64,000 bases of DNA from Aeromonas allosaccharophila (GTDB lineage: Bacteria; Pseudomonadota; Gammaproteobacteria; Enterobacterales; Aeromonadaceae). Below, one piece after another: positions 45,669 to 55,824 of the stretch (position 1 is the stretch's first letter; each line of letters begins with the position of its first letter). The position numbers were made by a program, and so were the translations under genes. Below the pieces are notes generated by a model, which saw only the letters and a list, made by a program, of their open reading frames with translations, made no database searches and was not told where the DNA came from. The stretch is taken from contig NZ_CDBR01000034.1 of the NCBI RefSeq assembly GCF_000819685.1, positions 1-64,000 of the forward strand. Reading direction: 5' to 3'.

Positions 45669-45759
45669 TTCGTCGAAGAAGATGAACCCTTAGGGGCTTC
45701 TCAACGTATGATGGCCCGGTAGAGATGATATCCATCCGCATGTATTAATGGAGACGCTG

Positions 45760-46911
45760 ATGGCTTGGAATGAGCCTGGTAACAACGGCAAAGACCGTGA
45801 CCCTTGGGGGAATAACGGCAAGAATCAGGGACCCCCTGATCTGGATGAAATGCTGCGCAAAGTGAGTCGCCGTTTCGGTGGCTTGTTTGGTGGCGGCAAA
45901 TCTGGCGGCGATATCGGTCGCTTTGGTATCTCCATCGCGCTGGTTGTGGCTGTGGTGGTGTGGGTCGTCAGCGGCTTCTACACCATTCGCGAAGCGGAGC
46001 GCGGTGCCGTGCTGCGGTTTGGCAAGTTTTCCCATATTGTCGAGCCGGGCCTGCGCTGGAAACCGACCTTTATCGATCAGGTGATCCCGGTGGACGTCGA
46101 GTCCGTGCGTTCCCTGCCCGCTTCCGGTTTCATGCTGACTCAGGATGAGAACGTGGTACGGGTCGAGATGGACGTACAGTACCGTGTCGTCAATCCCGAG
46201 CAGTATCTGTTCAGCGTGACCAATGCCGACGAGAGTTTGGGTCAGGCTACCGATAGCGCCCTGCGCTACGTGGTGGGTCATACCCGGATGGATGATGTGC
46301 TGACGACCGGTCGTGAGAAAGTGCGTCAGGAGACCTGGCAGGTGATCGATGGCATCATCGAGCCCTACCAGATGGGTCTGCAGATCGTCGACGTCAACTT
46401 CCTGCCGGCGCGTCCGCCGGAAGAGGTGAAAGACGCCTTCGATGACGCCATCTCCGCTCAGGAAGATGAACAGCGCTTCATTCGTGAAGCGGAAGCCTAC
46501 GCTCGTGAAGTGGAGCCGAAGGCGCGTGGTTCGGTCAAACGTCTGGAGCAGGAAGCGGAAGCTTACAAATCCCAGATCGTGTTGAAAGCCCAGGGTGAAG
46601 TTGCTCGCTTCAACGAGTTGCTGCCCCAGTATCAGGCTGCCCCCGAGCTGACCCGTGAGCGTATCTATCTGGAAACGATGGAAGAGCTCTATCAGCAGGC
46701 CAACAAGGTGGTGGTCGACATGCCGGCTGGCAACAACAGCATGATCTACCTGCCGCTCGACAAGCTGTCCGGCAAGCCGAATGCAGCCCAGTCTGATCGT
46801 GCAACTGTCGCTCCGGTCGCAGAGCAAGTCCCCGTTTCCAACGAGGGTGCCAACTCTACGCCGACAACGCCGCTGCGTAGCGGTGACCGCTTCAGCTCAG
46901 GGAGAAACTGA
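45760..46911 (+). CDS. hflK: FtsH protease modulator HflK
   Basis: A 383-residue inner-membrane protein with one N-terminal helix (GRFGISIALVVAVVVWVVSGFY) and a periplasmic SPFH/band-7 domain (about 100-330). The glycine-rich N-terminus (NNGKDRDPWGNNGKNQGPPDLDEML) is typical. With HflC it forms a large complex that controls FtsH. GGAG lies 6 nt before ATG 45760, which gives MAWNEPG as in E. coli; the ATG at 45748 is less likely. Confidence 0.94.
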   Translation: MAWNEPGNNGKDRDPWGNNGKNQGPPDLDEMLRKVSRRFGGLFGGGKSGGDIGRFGISIALVVAVVVWVVSGFYTIREAERGAVLRFGKFSHIVEPGLRWKPTFIDQVIPVDVESVRSLPASGFMLTQDENVVRVEMDVQYRVVNPEQYLFSVTNADESLGQATDSALRYVVGHTRMDDVLTTGREKVRQETWQVIDGIIEPYQMGLQIVDVNFLPARPPEEVKDAFDDAISAQEDEQRFIREAEAYAREVEPKARGSVKRLEQEAEAYKSQIVLKAQGEVARFNELLPQYQAAPELTRERIYLETMEELYQQANKVVVDMPAGNNSMIYLPLDKLSGKPNAAQSDRATVAPVAEQVPVSNEGANSTPTTPLRSGDRFSSGRN

Positions 46912-46914
46912 TAG

Positions 46915-47799
46915 ATGAAAAAGCTAGCTATTGGTGCAATCGCTGTCGCGGCCATGGTCTGCTTCTCCTCTGTCTTTATCGTTGATGAAGGTCAGAAGGG
47001 GATTGTGGTGCAGTTTGGCAAGGTGAAGCGGGTTGACTCCGGTGAGCCCCGCCTCTATGAGCCGGGCCTGCACTTCAAGGTGCCGCTCATCGACCAGGTT
47101 CGCAAGATGGATGCCCGCATCCAGACCATTGACAGCCAGGCCGACCGTTTTGTCACCTCCGAGAAGAAAGACCTGATCATCGACTCCTACGTGAAGTGGA
47201 AGATCGAGGACTTCTCCAAGTACTACCTGGCAACCGGTGGTGGCAACAAGCTGCAGGCTGAAGATCTGCTCAAGCGCAAGATCAACAACGGTCTGCGTTC
47301 CGAGATCGGTAACCGTACCATCAAGGACATCGTCTCCGGTGAGCGTAGTACCGTGATGGAAGATGCCCTGAAGAAGATGGCGCGCTCCTCCGAGCTCGGT
47401 ATCAAGGTGGTGGATGTGCGGATCAAGCAGATCAACCTGCCGGTGGAGGTCTCCAACTCCATCTACCAGAGGATGCGTGCCGAACGTACCGCAGTCGCCC
47501 GTGAGCACCGCTCTCAGGGTCGCGAGAAGGCTGAAATCCTGCGTGCCGATATCGACCGCAAGGTGACCGTCATGATCGCCGACGCCGAGAGTAACGCTCG
47601 CCAGCTGCGTGGTGAAGGGGATGCGGAAGCCGCCAAGATCTATGCCGACAGCTACAAGAAAGACCCCGAGTTTTTCAGCTTCGTGCGTAGCATGGAGGCC
47701 TATCGCAAGAGCTTCGCCGGTGGCAACGACCTGATGGTGTTGAAGCCGGACAGCGAGTTCTTCCGTTACCTCAAGTCGCCTCACGGCACCAAGCAGTAA
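46915..47799 (+). CDS. hflC: FtsH protease modulator HflC
   Basis: A 294-residue partner of HflK with an N-terminal anchor (AIGAIAVAAMVCFSSVFIV) and a band-7 domain (VVQFGKVKRV through the coiled AEILRADIDRKVTVMIADAESNARQLRGEGDAEAAKIYA). It starts 3 nt after the hflK stop. A strong terminator follows, so hflC ends the operon. Confidence 0.95.
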   Translation: MKKLAIGAIAVAAMVCFSSVFIVDEGQKGIVVQFGKVKRVDSGEPRLYEPGLHFKVPLIDQVRKMDARIQTIDSQADRFVTSEKKDLIIDSYVKWKIEDFSKYYLATGGGNKLQAEDLLKRKINNGLRSEIGNRTIKDIVSGERSTVMEDALKKMARSSELGIKVVDVRIKQINLPVEVSNSIYQRMRAERTAVAREHRSQGREKAEILRADIDRKVTVMIADAESNARQLRGEGDAEAAKIYADSYKKDPEFFSFVRSMEAYRKSFAGGNDLMVLKPDSEFFRYLKSPHGTKQ

Positions 47800-47817
47800 T
47801 CGCCACGAGGTCACATT

Positions 47818-47850
47818 CAAAGGGTCTGCATTGTCAGACCCTTTTTTTTT
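47818..47850 (+). terminator. Terminator after hflC
   Basis: AAAGGGTCTG and CAGACCCTTTTTTTTT form a stem of 10 bp with loop CATTGT, 20 nt beyond hflC. Confidence 0.92.
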
Positions 47851-47903
47851 GCTGCCAATGCCAGCCGTTGATCCTGGGGGCTGGTTGCATTGAAGGAGGT
47901 CAG

Positions 47904-48092
47904 ATGCTGACATCCATGCTGATGGGGCTGGGATTGCTGTTGTTGTTTGAGGGGCTCGGCCCGCTGTTGATGCCCAGAGCATGGCAGCAGATGTTGCGGC
48001 TGCTGAGCGATCAGCCAGCGGAGCAGTTGCGCCGTATCGGCGGCTCGCTAGTGGTGGCGGGTAGCGTGACCCTCTGGATGCTGAGTCGCTGA
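47904..48092 (+). CDS. yjeT: DUF2065 small membrane protein (YjeT)
   Basis: A 62-residue two-helix membrane protein of the DUF2065/YjeT family. The pattern LLLFEGLGPLLMPRAWQQML and LRRIGGSLVVAGSVTLWML matches. Its function is unknown, and the place after hflC is conserved. ATG 47904 has a full AAGGAGGT 5 nt upstream, which decides the start over the TTG at 47868. Confidence 0.85.
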   Translation: MLTSMLMGLGLLLLFEGLGPLLMPRAWQQMLRLLSDQPAEQLRRIGGSLVVAGSVTLWMLSR

Positions 48093-48130
48093 GTCTGGCG
48101 CAATGCCCTGTCCAGCAGATAGCAGACAAT

Positions 48131-48157
48131 AAAAAAGAGGCCAACGGCCTCTTTTTT
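48131..48157. terminator. Bidirectional terminator between yjeT and ispB
   Basis: AAAAAAGAGGCC and GGCCTCTTTTTT with loop AAC. The A and T runs serve both convergent genes. Confidence 0.92.
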
Positions 48158-48173
48158 CATGCATGTCGTTTAC

Positions 48174-49145
48174 TCAGGCACTGCGTTGCACGGCCATGTG
48201 GGCCAGTGTTTCCAGCGCGTGCTTGTGCGGGGAGTCCGGCAGGATGGCGAGAGCGGCAATGGCCCTGTCGGCCTCTTCCCTGGCACGCATGCGGGAGTAC
48301 TCCAGCGCGCCGGTACGGTCGAGAATCCCGAGGATCTGCTCAAGATGCTCCATGCCGTTGCGGTGCTCGATGGCATCGCGCACCAGCTGGCGCTCTTCGG
48401 GCGTGCCCACTTCCATGGCGCGCAGCAGCGGCAGGGTAGGTTTGCCTTCGGCCAGATCGTCACCGACGTTCTTGCCCATCTCTTCGCTCTGGGAGCAGTA
48501 GTCCATCACGTCATCAATGATCTGGAACGCGGTGCCCAGATACTTGCCGTAATCGGTCATTGCCTGCTCGACGGGCTCGGGCTGATGGGTCAGCACGGCG
48601 GCGAGCCGAGTGGCGGCCTCGAACAGCTTGGCGGTCTTGCAGTAGATGACCGTCATGTAGCTCTCTTCGGTGGTGTCCGGATCGTTGCAGTTCATCAGCT
48701 GCAACACTTCTCCTTCGGCGATGGTGTTGGTGGCATCCGAGAGGATCTCCATCACCCGCAGGTTGGAGAGTTCGGCCATCATCTGGAAGGAGCGGCTATA
48801 GAGGTAGTCACCGACCAAGACGCTTGCGGCATTGCCAAACATGGCGTTGGCGGTCTCCCGGCCGCGGCGTAGGTCGGATTCATCGACCACGTCGTCATGC
48901 AGCAGGGTAGAGGTGTGAATGAATTCGATGATGGCGGCCAGTTTCAGGTGATCCTCACCCTCATAGCCCAGCGCACGCGCAGCCATCACGGTCAGCATCG
49001 GGCGCATCCGTTTCCCGCCGGCGCTGACAATGTAGAAACCCAGCTGATTGATCAGACTAACGTCGGACTGGAGTCGGGCCAGGATCAGTTCATTGACCGC
49101 CGTCATGTCGGCGGCACAGAGCGCACGGATAGTCTGTTGGTCCAT
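48174..49145 (-). CDS. ispB: Octaprenyl diphosphate synthase
   Basis: A 323-residue trans-prenyltransferase that makes the octaprenyl side chain of ubiquinone. First Asp-rich motif: LLHDDVVDESDLRRG; second: IIDDVMDY. It lies divergent to rplU, as in E. coli. Confidence 0.95.
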   Translation of the reverse strand: MDQQTIRALCAADMTAVNELILARLQSDVSLINQLGFYIVSAGGKRMRPMLTVMAARALGYEGEDHLKLAAIIEFIHTSTLLHDDVVDESDLRRGRETANAMFGNAASVLVGDYLYSRSFQMMAELSNLRVMEILSDATNTIAEGEVLQLMNCNDPDTTEESYMTVIYCKTAKLFEAATRLAAVLTHQPEPVEQAMTDYGKYLGTAFQIIDDVMDYCSQSEEMGKNVGDDLAEGKPTLPLLRAMEVGTPEERQLVRDAIEHRNGMEHLEQILGILDRTGALEYSRMRAREEADRAIAALAILPDSPHKHALETLAHMAVQRSA

Positions 49146-49285
49146 AAGTCTCGTAACGTGACAGCAGCAATAACTGCGATTTTAGTAATGGCAGGGATTC
49201 TACACGATTTCACAATGGGTTACAGTTAGGCGTTTATCCACGGCGGCAGATATGCGCACAAAATAAACTTTTTGCTAAATTGGCC

Positions 49286-49314
49286 TTGCCTGAGCAGATC
49301 GATTTGCGTAGAAT
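49286..49314 (+). promoter_or_regulatory. rplU-rpmA promoter
   Basis: TTGCCT (49286-49291) and TAGAAT (49309-49314) are separated by exactly 17 nt. The start point would be near 49321, giving a leader of about 67 nt to the rplU ATG. Confidence 0.65.
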
Positions 49315-49387
49315 GCCCGCCCATTGTTATAGGTTTTTGCGCATGTCTAGCCTTGAGCAAAAGACATGCCTTTACGGAGTTAATCAA

Positions 49388-49699
49388 ATGTACGCGGTAT
49401 TCCAAAGCGGCGGAAAACAACACCGTGTGGCCGAAGGTCAAATCGTTCGTCTGGAAAAGCTGAACGTTGAGACTGGCGCTACTATCGACTTCAACGAAGT
49501 TCTGATGGTTGCTGCAGGCGACACTTTTAAAGTAGGTGCTCCTTTCGTTGAAGGTGGCAAGGTTGTAGCTGAAGTTGTGGCTCACGGCCGTGGCGAGAAA
49601 GTGACTATCGTCAAGTTCCGTCGTCGTAAGCACCATCGTAAGCAAGCGGGCCACCGTCAGTGGTTCACTGAAGTCAAAATCACTGGCATCAGCGCTTAA
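49388..49699 (+). CDS. rplU: Large ribosomal subunit protein bL21
   Basis: A 103-residue ribosomal protein ([35 protein letters not shown]) that binds 23S rRNA. The length and start MYAVFQSGG match the family; frames extending to 49280 are not real. It precedes rpmA by 17 nt. Confidence 0.97.
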   Translation: MYAVFQSGGKQHRVAEGQIVRLEKLNVETGATIDFNEVLMVAAGDTFKVGAPFVEGGKVVAEVVAHGRGEKVTIVKFRRRKHHRKQAGHRQWFTEVKITGISA

Positions 49700-49716
49700 T
49701 TAGAGGAGTCCGATAA

Positions 49717-49974
49717 ATGGCACACAAAAAAGCTGGCGGTTCATCCCGCAACGGTCGCGATTCTGAAGCTAAACGCCTGGGCGTTAAGCGTTTCGGCGGC
49801 GAAACAGTTCTGGCTGGTAGCATCATCGTTCGTCAACGTGGCACCAAGTTCCACGCTGGCACCAACGTTGGTCTGGGCAAGGATCACACCCTGTTCGCAA
49901 CCGCGACTGGTAAAATCCTGTTCGAAGTTAAAGGTCCGCTGAATCGTAAGTACGTTAGCATCGTTGCTGAGTAA
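49717..49974 (+). CDS. rpmA: Large ribosomal subunit protein bL27
   Basis: An 85-residue protein ([27 protein letters not shown]), whose N-terminal tail reaches the peptidyl transferase centre. It has the classic order rplU-rpmA-obgE. GAGG precedes its ATG. Confidence 0.97.
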   Translation: MAHKKAGGSSRNGRDSEAKRLGVKRFGGETVLAGSIIVRQRGTKFHAGTNVGLGKDHTLFATATGKILFEVKGPLNRKYVSIVAE

Positions 49975-49993
49975 TTACGGACCGCAAGGATCC

Positions 49994-50026
49994 GAAGCCC
50001 CGCCAACAGGCGGGGCTTTTGTTTTT
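49994..50026 (+). terminator. Terminator after rpmA
   Basis: AAGCCCCGCC and GGCGGGGCTT with loop AACA, then TTTTGTTTTT. It separates the ribosomal genes from obgE, which has its own 140-bp upstream region. Confidence 0.88.
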
Positions 50027-50156
50027 CTGAATAGTTGACGAAAAAACGGAACGCAGATGACCCGGGCTCCGACAGGGGCGTGGATTGCCAAGATGCGTAT
50101 CGCCCGCAGGGGTCTGTACCACTATAATTGCGTATCGGTTTTTCGAATTAAGGTGA

Positions 50157-51368
<1,212 letters not shown>

Positions 51369-51386
51369 TCCTCGTCACTCTCATTG

Positions 51387-51420
51387 AAAACCGGAGCCTG
51401 AACAGGCTCCGGTTTTTTTA
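51387..51420 (+). terminator. Terminator after obgE
   Basis: AAAACCGGAGCCTG and CAGGCTCCGGTTTTTTTA form a stem of 13 bp with loop AA, 18 nt past the stop. Confidence 0.92.
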
Positions 51421-51735
51421 TATCTATCGAGTTACCGCTCATTAGGTATATTTGTGATGTCACTTATTGTCTGCCATTGATAACCGATTATACTGCCCAC
51501 CTAAATTAACAATAACGAAACAATCATCTGGCGATGTCGATTGAATCGATATGCGTTGCTGTATCCGGTTGTTTTGATGGAAGGTTTACCTGCGGAAATA
51601 TTTATGCGCAAATTTCTGCCTTAAAGGCTTGTTTGTGCATTTTTTTAGAGTATTCTTGCGCCCGTTTTTGCCGGTTAATGCATGAATACGCAGGTTGGCC
51701 GGGCTAGGGAAAAGTAACATTAGGGCAGTCATATC
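51421..51735 (+). other. Long AT-rich leader upstream of the YjiH-family gene
   Basis: About 315 bp without a gene. It is clearly more AT-rich than its flanks. I see scattered TTGxxx/TATxxT-like pairs but no single convincing promoter, and no CRP palindrome (the TGTGATGTCACTT at 51449 has a 2-nt instead of a 6-nt gap). The length suggests a regulated promoter. Confidence 0.5.
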
Positions 51736-53106
51736 ATGTTGGAAAAGAGTCTCGAAGCACCTGCGGTCAATACCCGCCGTAACTTGTTGATGTTTCTGGT
51801 TCCGTCACTCATCGGGATCCTGCTGTTCATGACGCCGGTCGTCTATGACGGTAACGTCACCATTCCGGTGGCCGTGCTGGCCAAGCTGGTGCAGCGGGTG
51901 TTTGCCGATTATCTGGTCGCCATGGTCAGCGCAGTGATCACCACCACCATGCTGATGACGCTGATCGCCTGGTTGTTCAAACCGGCGATTCTGGTGCGCC
52001 GTCCTTTCCTCAACAGCTTGTTCAATGTCTCCCCTTTCTGGGCCTGCGTGCGGGTCTTGGGCGGTATCTTCGTGCTGCTGACCTTCTTTCAGGCGGGGCC
52101 AGAGGTGCTTTACTCGGGCGCAACCGGTGGACTGGTGCTCAACGATCTGTTGCCGGTGCTGTTCTCGGTCTTCATTTTCGCCGGTCTGCTGCTGCCGTTG
52201 CTGCTCGATTTCGGGCTGCTGGAATTTGTCGGCACCATGATGACCCGCATCATGCGTCCGGTGTTCCGCTTGCCGGGTCGCTCCGCGGTGGACTGCTTTG
52301 CCTCCTGGCTTGGCGATGGCAGCGTCGGCATCCTGCTGACCAGCAAGCAGTACGAAGGCAAGTTCTACACCCAGCGTGAAGCTGCAGTGATTGGCACCAC
52401 TTTCTCCGCCGTCTCCATCACCTTCTGTCTGGTGGTGATCTCCCAGGTGAAGCTGGAGCACATGTTTGTTCCCTTCTACCTGACCGTCTGTCTGGCGGGT
52501 GTGGTTGCTGCCATCGTGGTGCCGCGTCTGCCACCGCTCTGCTGGAAGAAGGACATCTATGCCGACGGCACCCCCCTGTGTCGCAAGCAGGAGGCGGTAC
52601 CACACCAGCACAGCGTGATGAGCTATGGCTTCGAGCGGGCGCTGACCAAGGCTGACAGCATGACTGATCTCGGCGCCGTCGCGCGGGAAGGGGTGAAGAA
52701 TGCGCTGGATATGGTGTTTGGCGTGTTGCCGGTGGTGATGGCGATCGGCACCTGTGCCCTGATGCTGGCCGAACACACTCCGATCTTCAACTGGCTTGGG
52801 GCCCCGTTCGTCCCCTTGCTGGAGCTGCTGCAACTGCCGGAGGCGGAAGCGGCCTCCAAGACCATCATGGTCGGTTTTGCCGACATGTTCATTCCGGCGG
52901 TACTGGCCTCGACCATCGAAAGCGAGATGACCCGCTTCGTGATTGCAGCCATGTCAGTGACCCAGCTGATCTATATGTCGGAAGTGGGTGCCCTGCTGCT
53001 GGGCAGCAAGATCCCGGTCAAGCTGTGGGAGCTGTTCGTTATCTTCCTGCTGCGCACCCTGGTCACCTTGCCGGTTATCGCCGCGGTGGCACACCTGCTG
53101 TTCTGA
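51736..53106 (+). CDS. YjiH-family inner-membrane protein (Gate/nucleoside-recognition domain)
   Basis: A 456-residue membrane protein with about ten hydrophobic segments and a Gate-type (nucleoside-recognition) pattern repeated twice: FASWLGDGSVGILLTSKQYEG and MVGFADMFIPAVLASTIESEMTRFVIAA. E. coli YjiH has the same layout. The substrate is unknown. It has its own leader and terminator, so it is monocistronic. Confidence 0.8.
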   Translation: MLEKSLEAPAVNTRRNLLMFLVPSLIGILLFMTPVVYDGNVTIPVAVLAKLVQRVFADYLVAMVSAVITTTMLMTLIAWLFKPAILVRRPFLNSLFNVSPFWACVRVLGGIFVLLTFFQAGPEVLYSGATGGLVLNDLLPVLFSVFIFAGLLLPLLLDFGLLEFVGTMMTRIMRPVFRLPGRSAVDCFASWLGDGSVGILLTSKQYEGKFYTQREAAVIGTTFSAVSITFCLVVISQVKLEHMFVPFYLTVCLAGVVAAIVVPRLPPLCWKKDIYADGTPLCRKQEAVPHQHSVMSYGFERALTKADSMTDLGAVAREGVKNALDMVFGVLPVVMAIGTCALMLAEHTPIFNWLGAPFVPLLELLQLPEAEAASKTIMVGFADMFIPAVLASTIESEMTRFVIAAMSVTQLIYMSEVGALLLGSKIPVKLWELFVIFLLRTLVTLPVIAAVAHLLF

Positions 53107-53121
53107 TCACCTCGTCGTGGT

Positions 53122-53158
53122 GAAAAAGGCCATCCCGCTTGCGGGGTGGCCTTTTTGC
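53122..53158 (+). terminator. Terminator after the YjiH-family gene
   Basis: AAAAAGGCCATCCCGC and GCGGGGTGGCCTTTTT form a stem with one G-T pair and loop TT, 15 nt past the stop. Confidence 0.88.
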
Positions 53159-53271
53159 ATCAGGCGCATTGGGTCACCCGCCAGGCCATCAAGGGCAATT
53201 GTGTTCCGTTCGAACATCTCATGATAGAGTGCCCGTTCTGTTAGCAAATTGTGATGCAATGGAGTGTATTT

Positions 53272-54261
53272 ATGTCTGCCATCCCCTATTCCGTGCTCGA
53301 TCTGGTGCCGGTTGCCGAAGGTTCCGTGCCTGCCGAGTCGTTTCGCCGTTCGCGGGATCTTGCCCGCCATGCCGAGGGCTGGGGTTACCAGCGTTACTGG
53401 CTGGCCGAGCATCACAACATGCCGGGCATTGCCAGTGCCGCCACTTCGGTGCTGATCGGTCATCTGGCCGAGGCTACCACCACTCTGCGGATTGGGGCGG
53501 GCGGTATTATGTTGCCGAACCACTCGCCGCTGGTCATTGCCGAGCAGTTTGGCACGCTGGCCTCTCTCTATCCCGATCGCATCGATCTCGGCCTTGGCCG
53601 GGCACCCGGGACCGATCAGCGCACCATGCGGGCGCTGCGGCGTATGCGCAGTGGCGAGGTGGATGATTTTCCGGCCGATGTGCGCGAGCTGATGAGCTAC
53701 TTCGGCGACGAGATCGGCGCCGTGCAGGCGGTGCCCGGTCAGGGGCTGCATCTGCCGATCTGGCTGCTGGGCTCCAGCCTCTACAGCGCGCAACTTGCAG
53801 CGGCGATGGGCTTGCCGTTCGGTTTTGCCTCCCATTTCGCCCCTGCGATGTTGCTGCAAGCGCTGGAGATCTACCGCAGCCAGTATCGCCCCTCTGCTCG
53901 CTGGCCCAAGCCCCATGCGGTGGTCTGCATCAACATGATCGCCGCCGACAGCGAGCGAGAGGCCCGCTTCCAGTTCACCACAGTGCAGCAGCAGTTCTTG
54001 CGCCTGCATCGCGGTGATGCAGGCAAGCTGCCCGCGCCAGTCGTCCAGCTTGGCGACGAGTGGGCACCCCGTGAGCTGATGGCGATGGAGCAGACGCTGG
54101 CCCGCTCTCTGGTGGGCGACCCGGAGCAGGTTCGTCACGGTCTCAAGGCGCTGCTGGCGGAAACCCGTGCCGATGAGCTGATGTTCAATGGCCCCATCGT
54201 CGACCATCAGGCCCGGCTGCGCTCCTTCGAGATCGCCGCCGAGCTGATGCAGGGTCTTTAA
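53272..54261 (+). CDS. yhbW: YhbW-like luciferase-family flavin monooxygenase
   Basis: A 329-residue protein of the bacterial-luciferase-like (LLM class) superfamily, TIM-barrel fold. Hallmarks: [53 protein letters not shown] and [12 protein letters not shown]. coli YhbW matches in order. The substrate is not known. GGAGTG lies 7 nt before ATG 53272; the longer frame to 53251 lacks a ribosome site. Confidence 0.88.
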   Translation: MSAIPYSVLDLVPVAEGSVPAESFRRSRDLARHAEGWGYQRYWLAEHHNMPGIASAATSVLIGHLAEATTTLRIGAGGIMLPNHSPLVIAEQFGTLASLYPDRIDLGLGRAPGTDQRTMRALRRMRSGEVDDFPADVRELMSYFGDEIGAVQAVPGQGLHLPIWLLGSSLYSAQLAAAMGLPFGFASHFAPAMLLQALEIYRSQYRPSARWPKPHAVVCINMIAADSEREARFQFTTVQQQFLRLHRGDAGKLPAPVVQLGDEWAPRELMAMEQTLARSLVGDPEQVRHGLKALLAETRADELMFNGPIVDHQARLRSFEIAAELMQGL

Positions 54262-54281
54262 TCCATGGTTTGAGCCTCGGT

Positions 54282-54308
54282 AAACGCTATCTTGAATAGA
54301 TAGCGTTT
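54282..54308 (+). terminator. Hairpin after yhbW
   Basis: AAACGCTATCT and AGATAGCGTTT form an 11-bp stem with loop TGAAT. The T run is short, so it may be a moderate terminator. Confidence 0.65.
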
Positions 54309-54495
54309 GTCGGGTTGCTGTCGGGTGACCGACATCTGTCTGAATTGCTCACAGGTGGTGCTTGAAAACGGCAGAGATGCTGATTTTAATATGTTGATTT
54401 AAAAGGAAAGTCAGGTTTATGTCAGGCATCTGTCGTGTCGCTTGTCACATCTGAGCCCGTAAGCTGGCCCTGTCAATTACCACAAGGAGTTCGAG

Positions 54496-54996
54496 ATGAT
54501 CGTCAGGAAGTTGAGATTGCAACGGGGTTGGTCCCAGGATCAGTTGGCGACGATGACTGGTTTAAGTGTTCGCACTATCCAGCGGATCGAGCAGGGGCAG
54601 CAACCCGGACTGGAATCTCTCAAGGCCCTGGCCTCCGTCTTTGAACTCGATGTGGCTCAACTGGATGGGTCAGAGCAACAGGAGCGCGAGATGAGAGGAA
54701 GTGACACTATGGGTCAGGATGCGTTGCAGGTATCGGCCGAGGAGCGGGCTGCCATGCGCTATGTGGAGGCGCTCAAAGGTTTCTATTACCATGCTGTTAG
54801 CTATTTTTTAGTTATGTGCGGGTTGTTCGTTATTAACTACCTGAGCAATCCGGAGTATATCTGGGTCTGGTGGCCTGCGCTGGGGTGGGGGTTAGGATTG
54901 GCATCCCATGGTATCAGTGTGTACCAACCCTTCAAGCTGTTTGGCCCAGAGTGGGAGCGGCGCCAGATCGAGAAGCGGCTGGGGCGCAAGTTGTAA
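54496..54996 (+). CDS. XRE-type HTH protein fused to a 2TM domain
   Basis: A 166-residue protein. Residues 1-58 form an XRE/Cro helix-turn-helix (LRLQRGWSQDQLATMTGLSVRTIQRIEQG). Residues 85-160 form a 2TM domain with two membrane helices (FYYHAVSYFLVMCGLFVINYL and VWWPALGWGLGLASHGISVY) and a closing FKLFGPEWERRQIEKRL. The combination would tether a DNA-binding domain to the inner membrane. CAAGGAG lies 8 nt before the ATG. It begins the AT-rich accessory pocket, although its own base composition is close to the chromosome. Confidence 0.8.
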   Translation: MIVRKLRLQRGWSQDQLATMTGLSVRTIQRIEQGQQPGLESLKALASVFELDVAQLDGSEQQEREMRGSDTMGQDALQVSAEERAAMRYVEALKGFYYHAVSYFLVMCGLFVINYLSNPEYIWVWWPALGWGLGLASHGISVYQPFKLFGPEWERRQIEKRLGRKL

Positions 54997-55207
54997 TCTC
55001 AACACGATCATACCTTTACCCATATTTATATTACCGCATCATATCTACCCCCCTGAATATGGGCATTCCTATGATATGGCTGAAATTTATTTTGAGATGG
55101 GCGCTACAAGATAGTTTTGGCTGGCAGGGGGTTCATTTCGTGAACGAAATTATATATGACAATTATCATTAGATAACATTATTTTGTTTTCTATTAAGGA
55201 TGGCAAT

Positions 55208-55717
55208 ATGTTGCTGTTAAATATTTTAGCAGAGACCCCTCTATGGGTCTGGATTTTGTTTTCCTTTCTCGTCCTTATAGGGGTAAATGCATTAAGTGAT
55301 AGAGAGATGAATCTTAGAGGATTATTCATCATGCCACTATTTTTTCTCTTGTGGGGTGGCATCACGGTGATTGAAGAACTGGCTTTTTTATTCTGGGGCT
55401 TGGCTGCGATGTCGGTGGGGTTGCTGCTCGGTTATGGGGTTGGTTGGTCTCTCTCGAGGGGCGGGCGTCAGTTGAAGAGCAAAGAAGGCTCTCATTTAAT
55501 TATCTGGCCAGGAACTCCGTGGGTTATCATTTTCGTGATAATTACTTTTATTACAAAGTACACATTAAATGTTTTTTTGAATATAGAGCCTGAGTTGAAA
55601 TTTTCATTGTGGTTCAATATTTATTTTGGTGTTTTAAGTGGTCTGATTAGCGGTGTGCTTTGGGGGCGTACGTTGAATTTATATTTTACCTATCGACAAG
55701 CCAATTCATGCGGTTAA
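55208..55717 (+). CDS. DUF6622-like small membrane protein
   Basis: A 169-residue hydrophobic protein with about five membrane helices (LLNILAETPLWVWILFSFLVLIGV at the start). The N-terminal pattern LNILAxTPLWVW is what I associate with DUF6622-type proteins; its function is unknown. AAGGA lies 8 nt before ATG 55208, which decides the start over 55184. The DNA is AT-rich compared with the core genes. Confidence 0.6.
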   Translation: MLLLNILAETPLWVWILFSFLVLIGVNALSDREMNLRGLFIMPLFFLLWGGITVIEELAFLFWGLAAMSVGLLLGYGVGWSLSRGGRQLKSKEGSHLIIWPGTPWVIIFVIITFITKYTLNVFLNIEPELKFSLWFNIYFGVLSGLISGVLWGRTLNLYFTYRQANSCG

Positions 55718-55824
55718 CTACTATCCCAAACTGCCTCGTTATATAGAAGGCTAGACTATATTATTAGTACAGCCTTCCATCTAGTCACTATTATGACTGT
55801 AAGTTCTGAATGTGGAGAAAAAAT

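Noticed and set aside
51445-51465. CRP site upstream of the YjiH-family gene
   Set aside because: TGTGATGTCACTT has half-sites separated by 2 nt, not 6, so it is not a standard site.
55059-55172. A 37-codon open frame (MGIPMIWLKF...) before the membrane protein gene
   Set aside because: It has no ribosome site or recognisable similarity. It may be a remnant, but I cannot support a gene.
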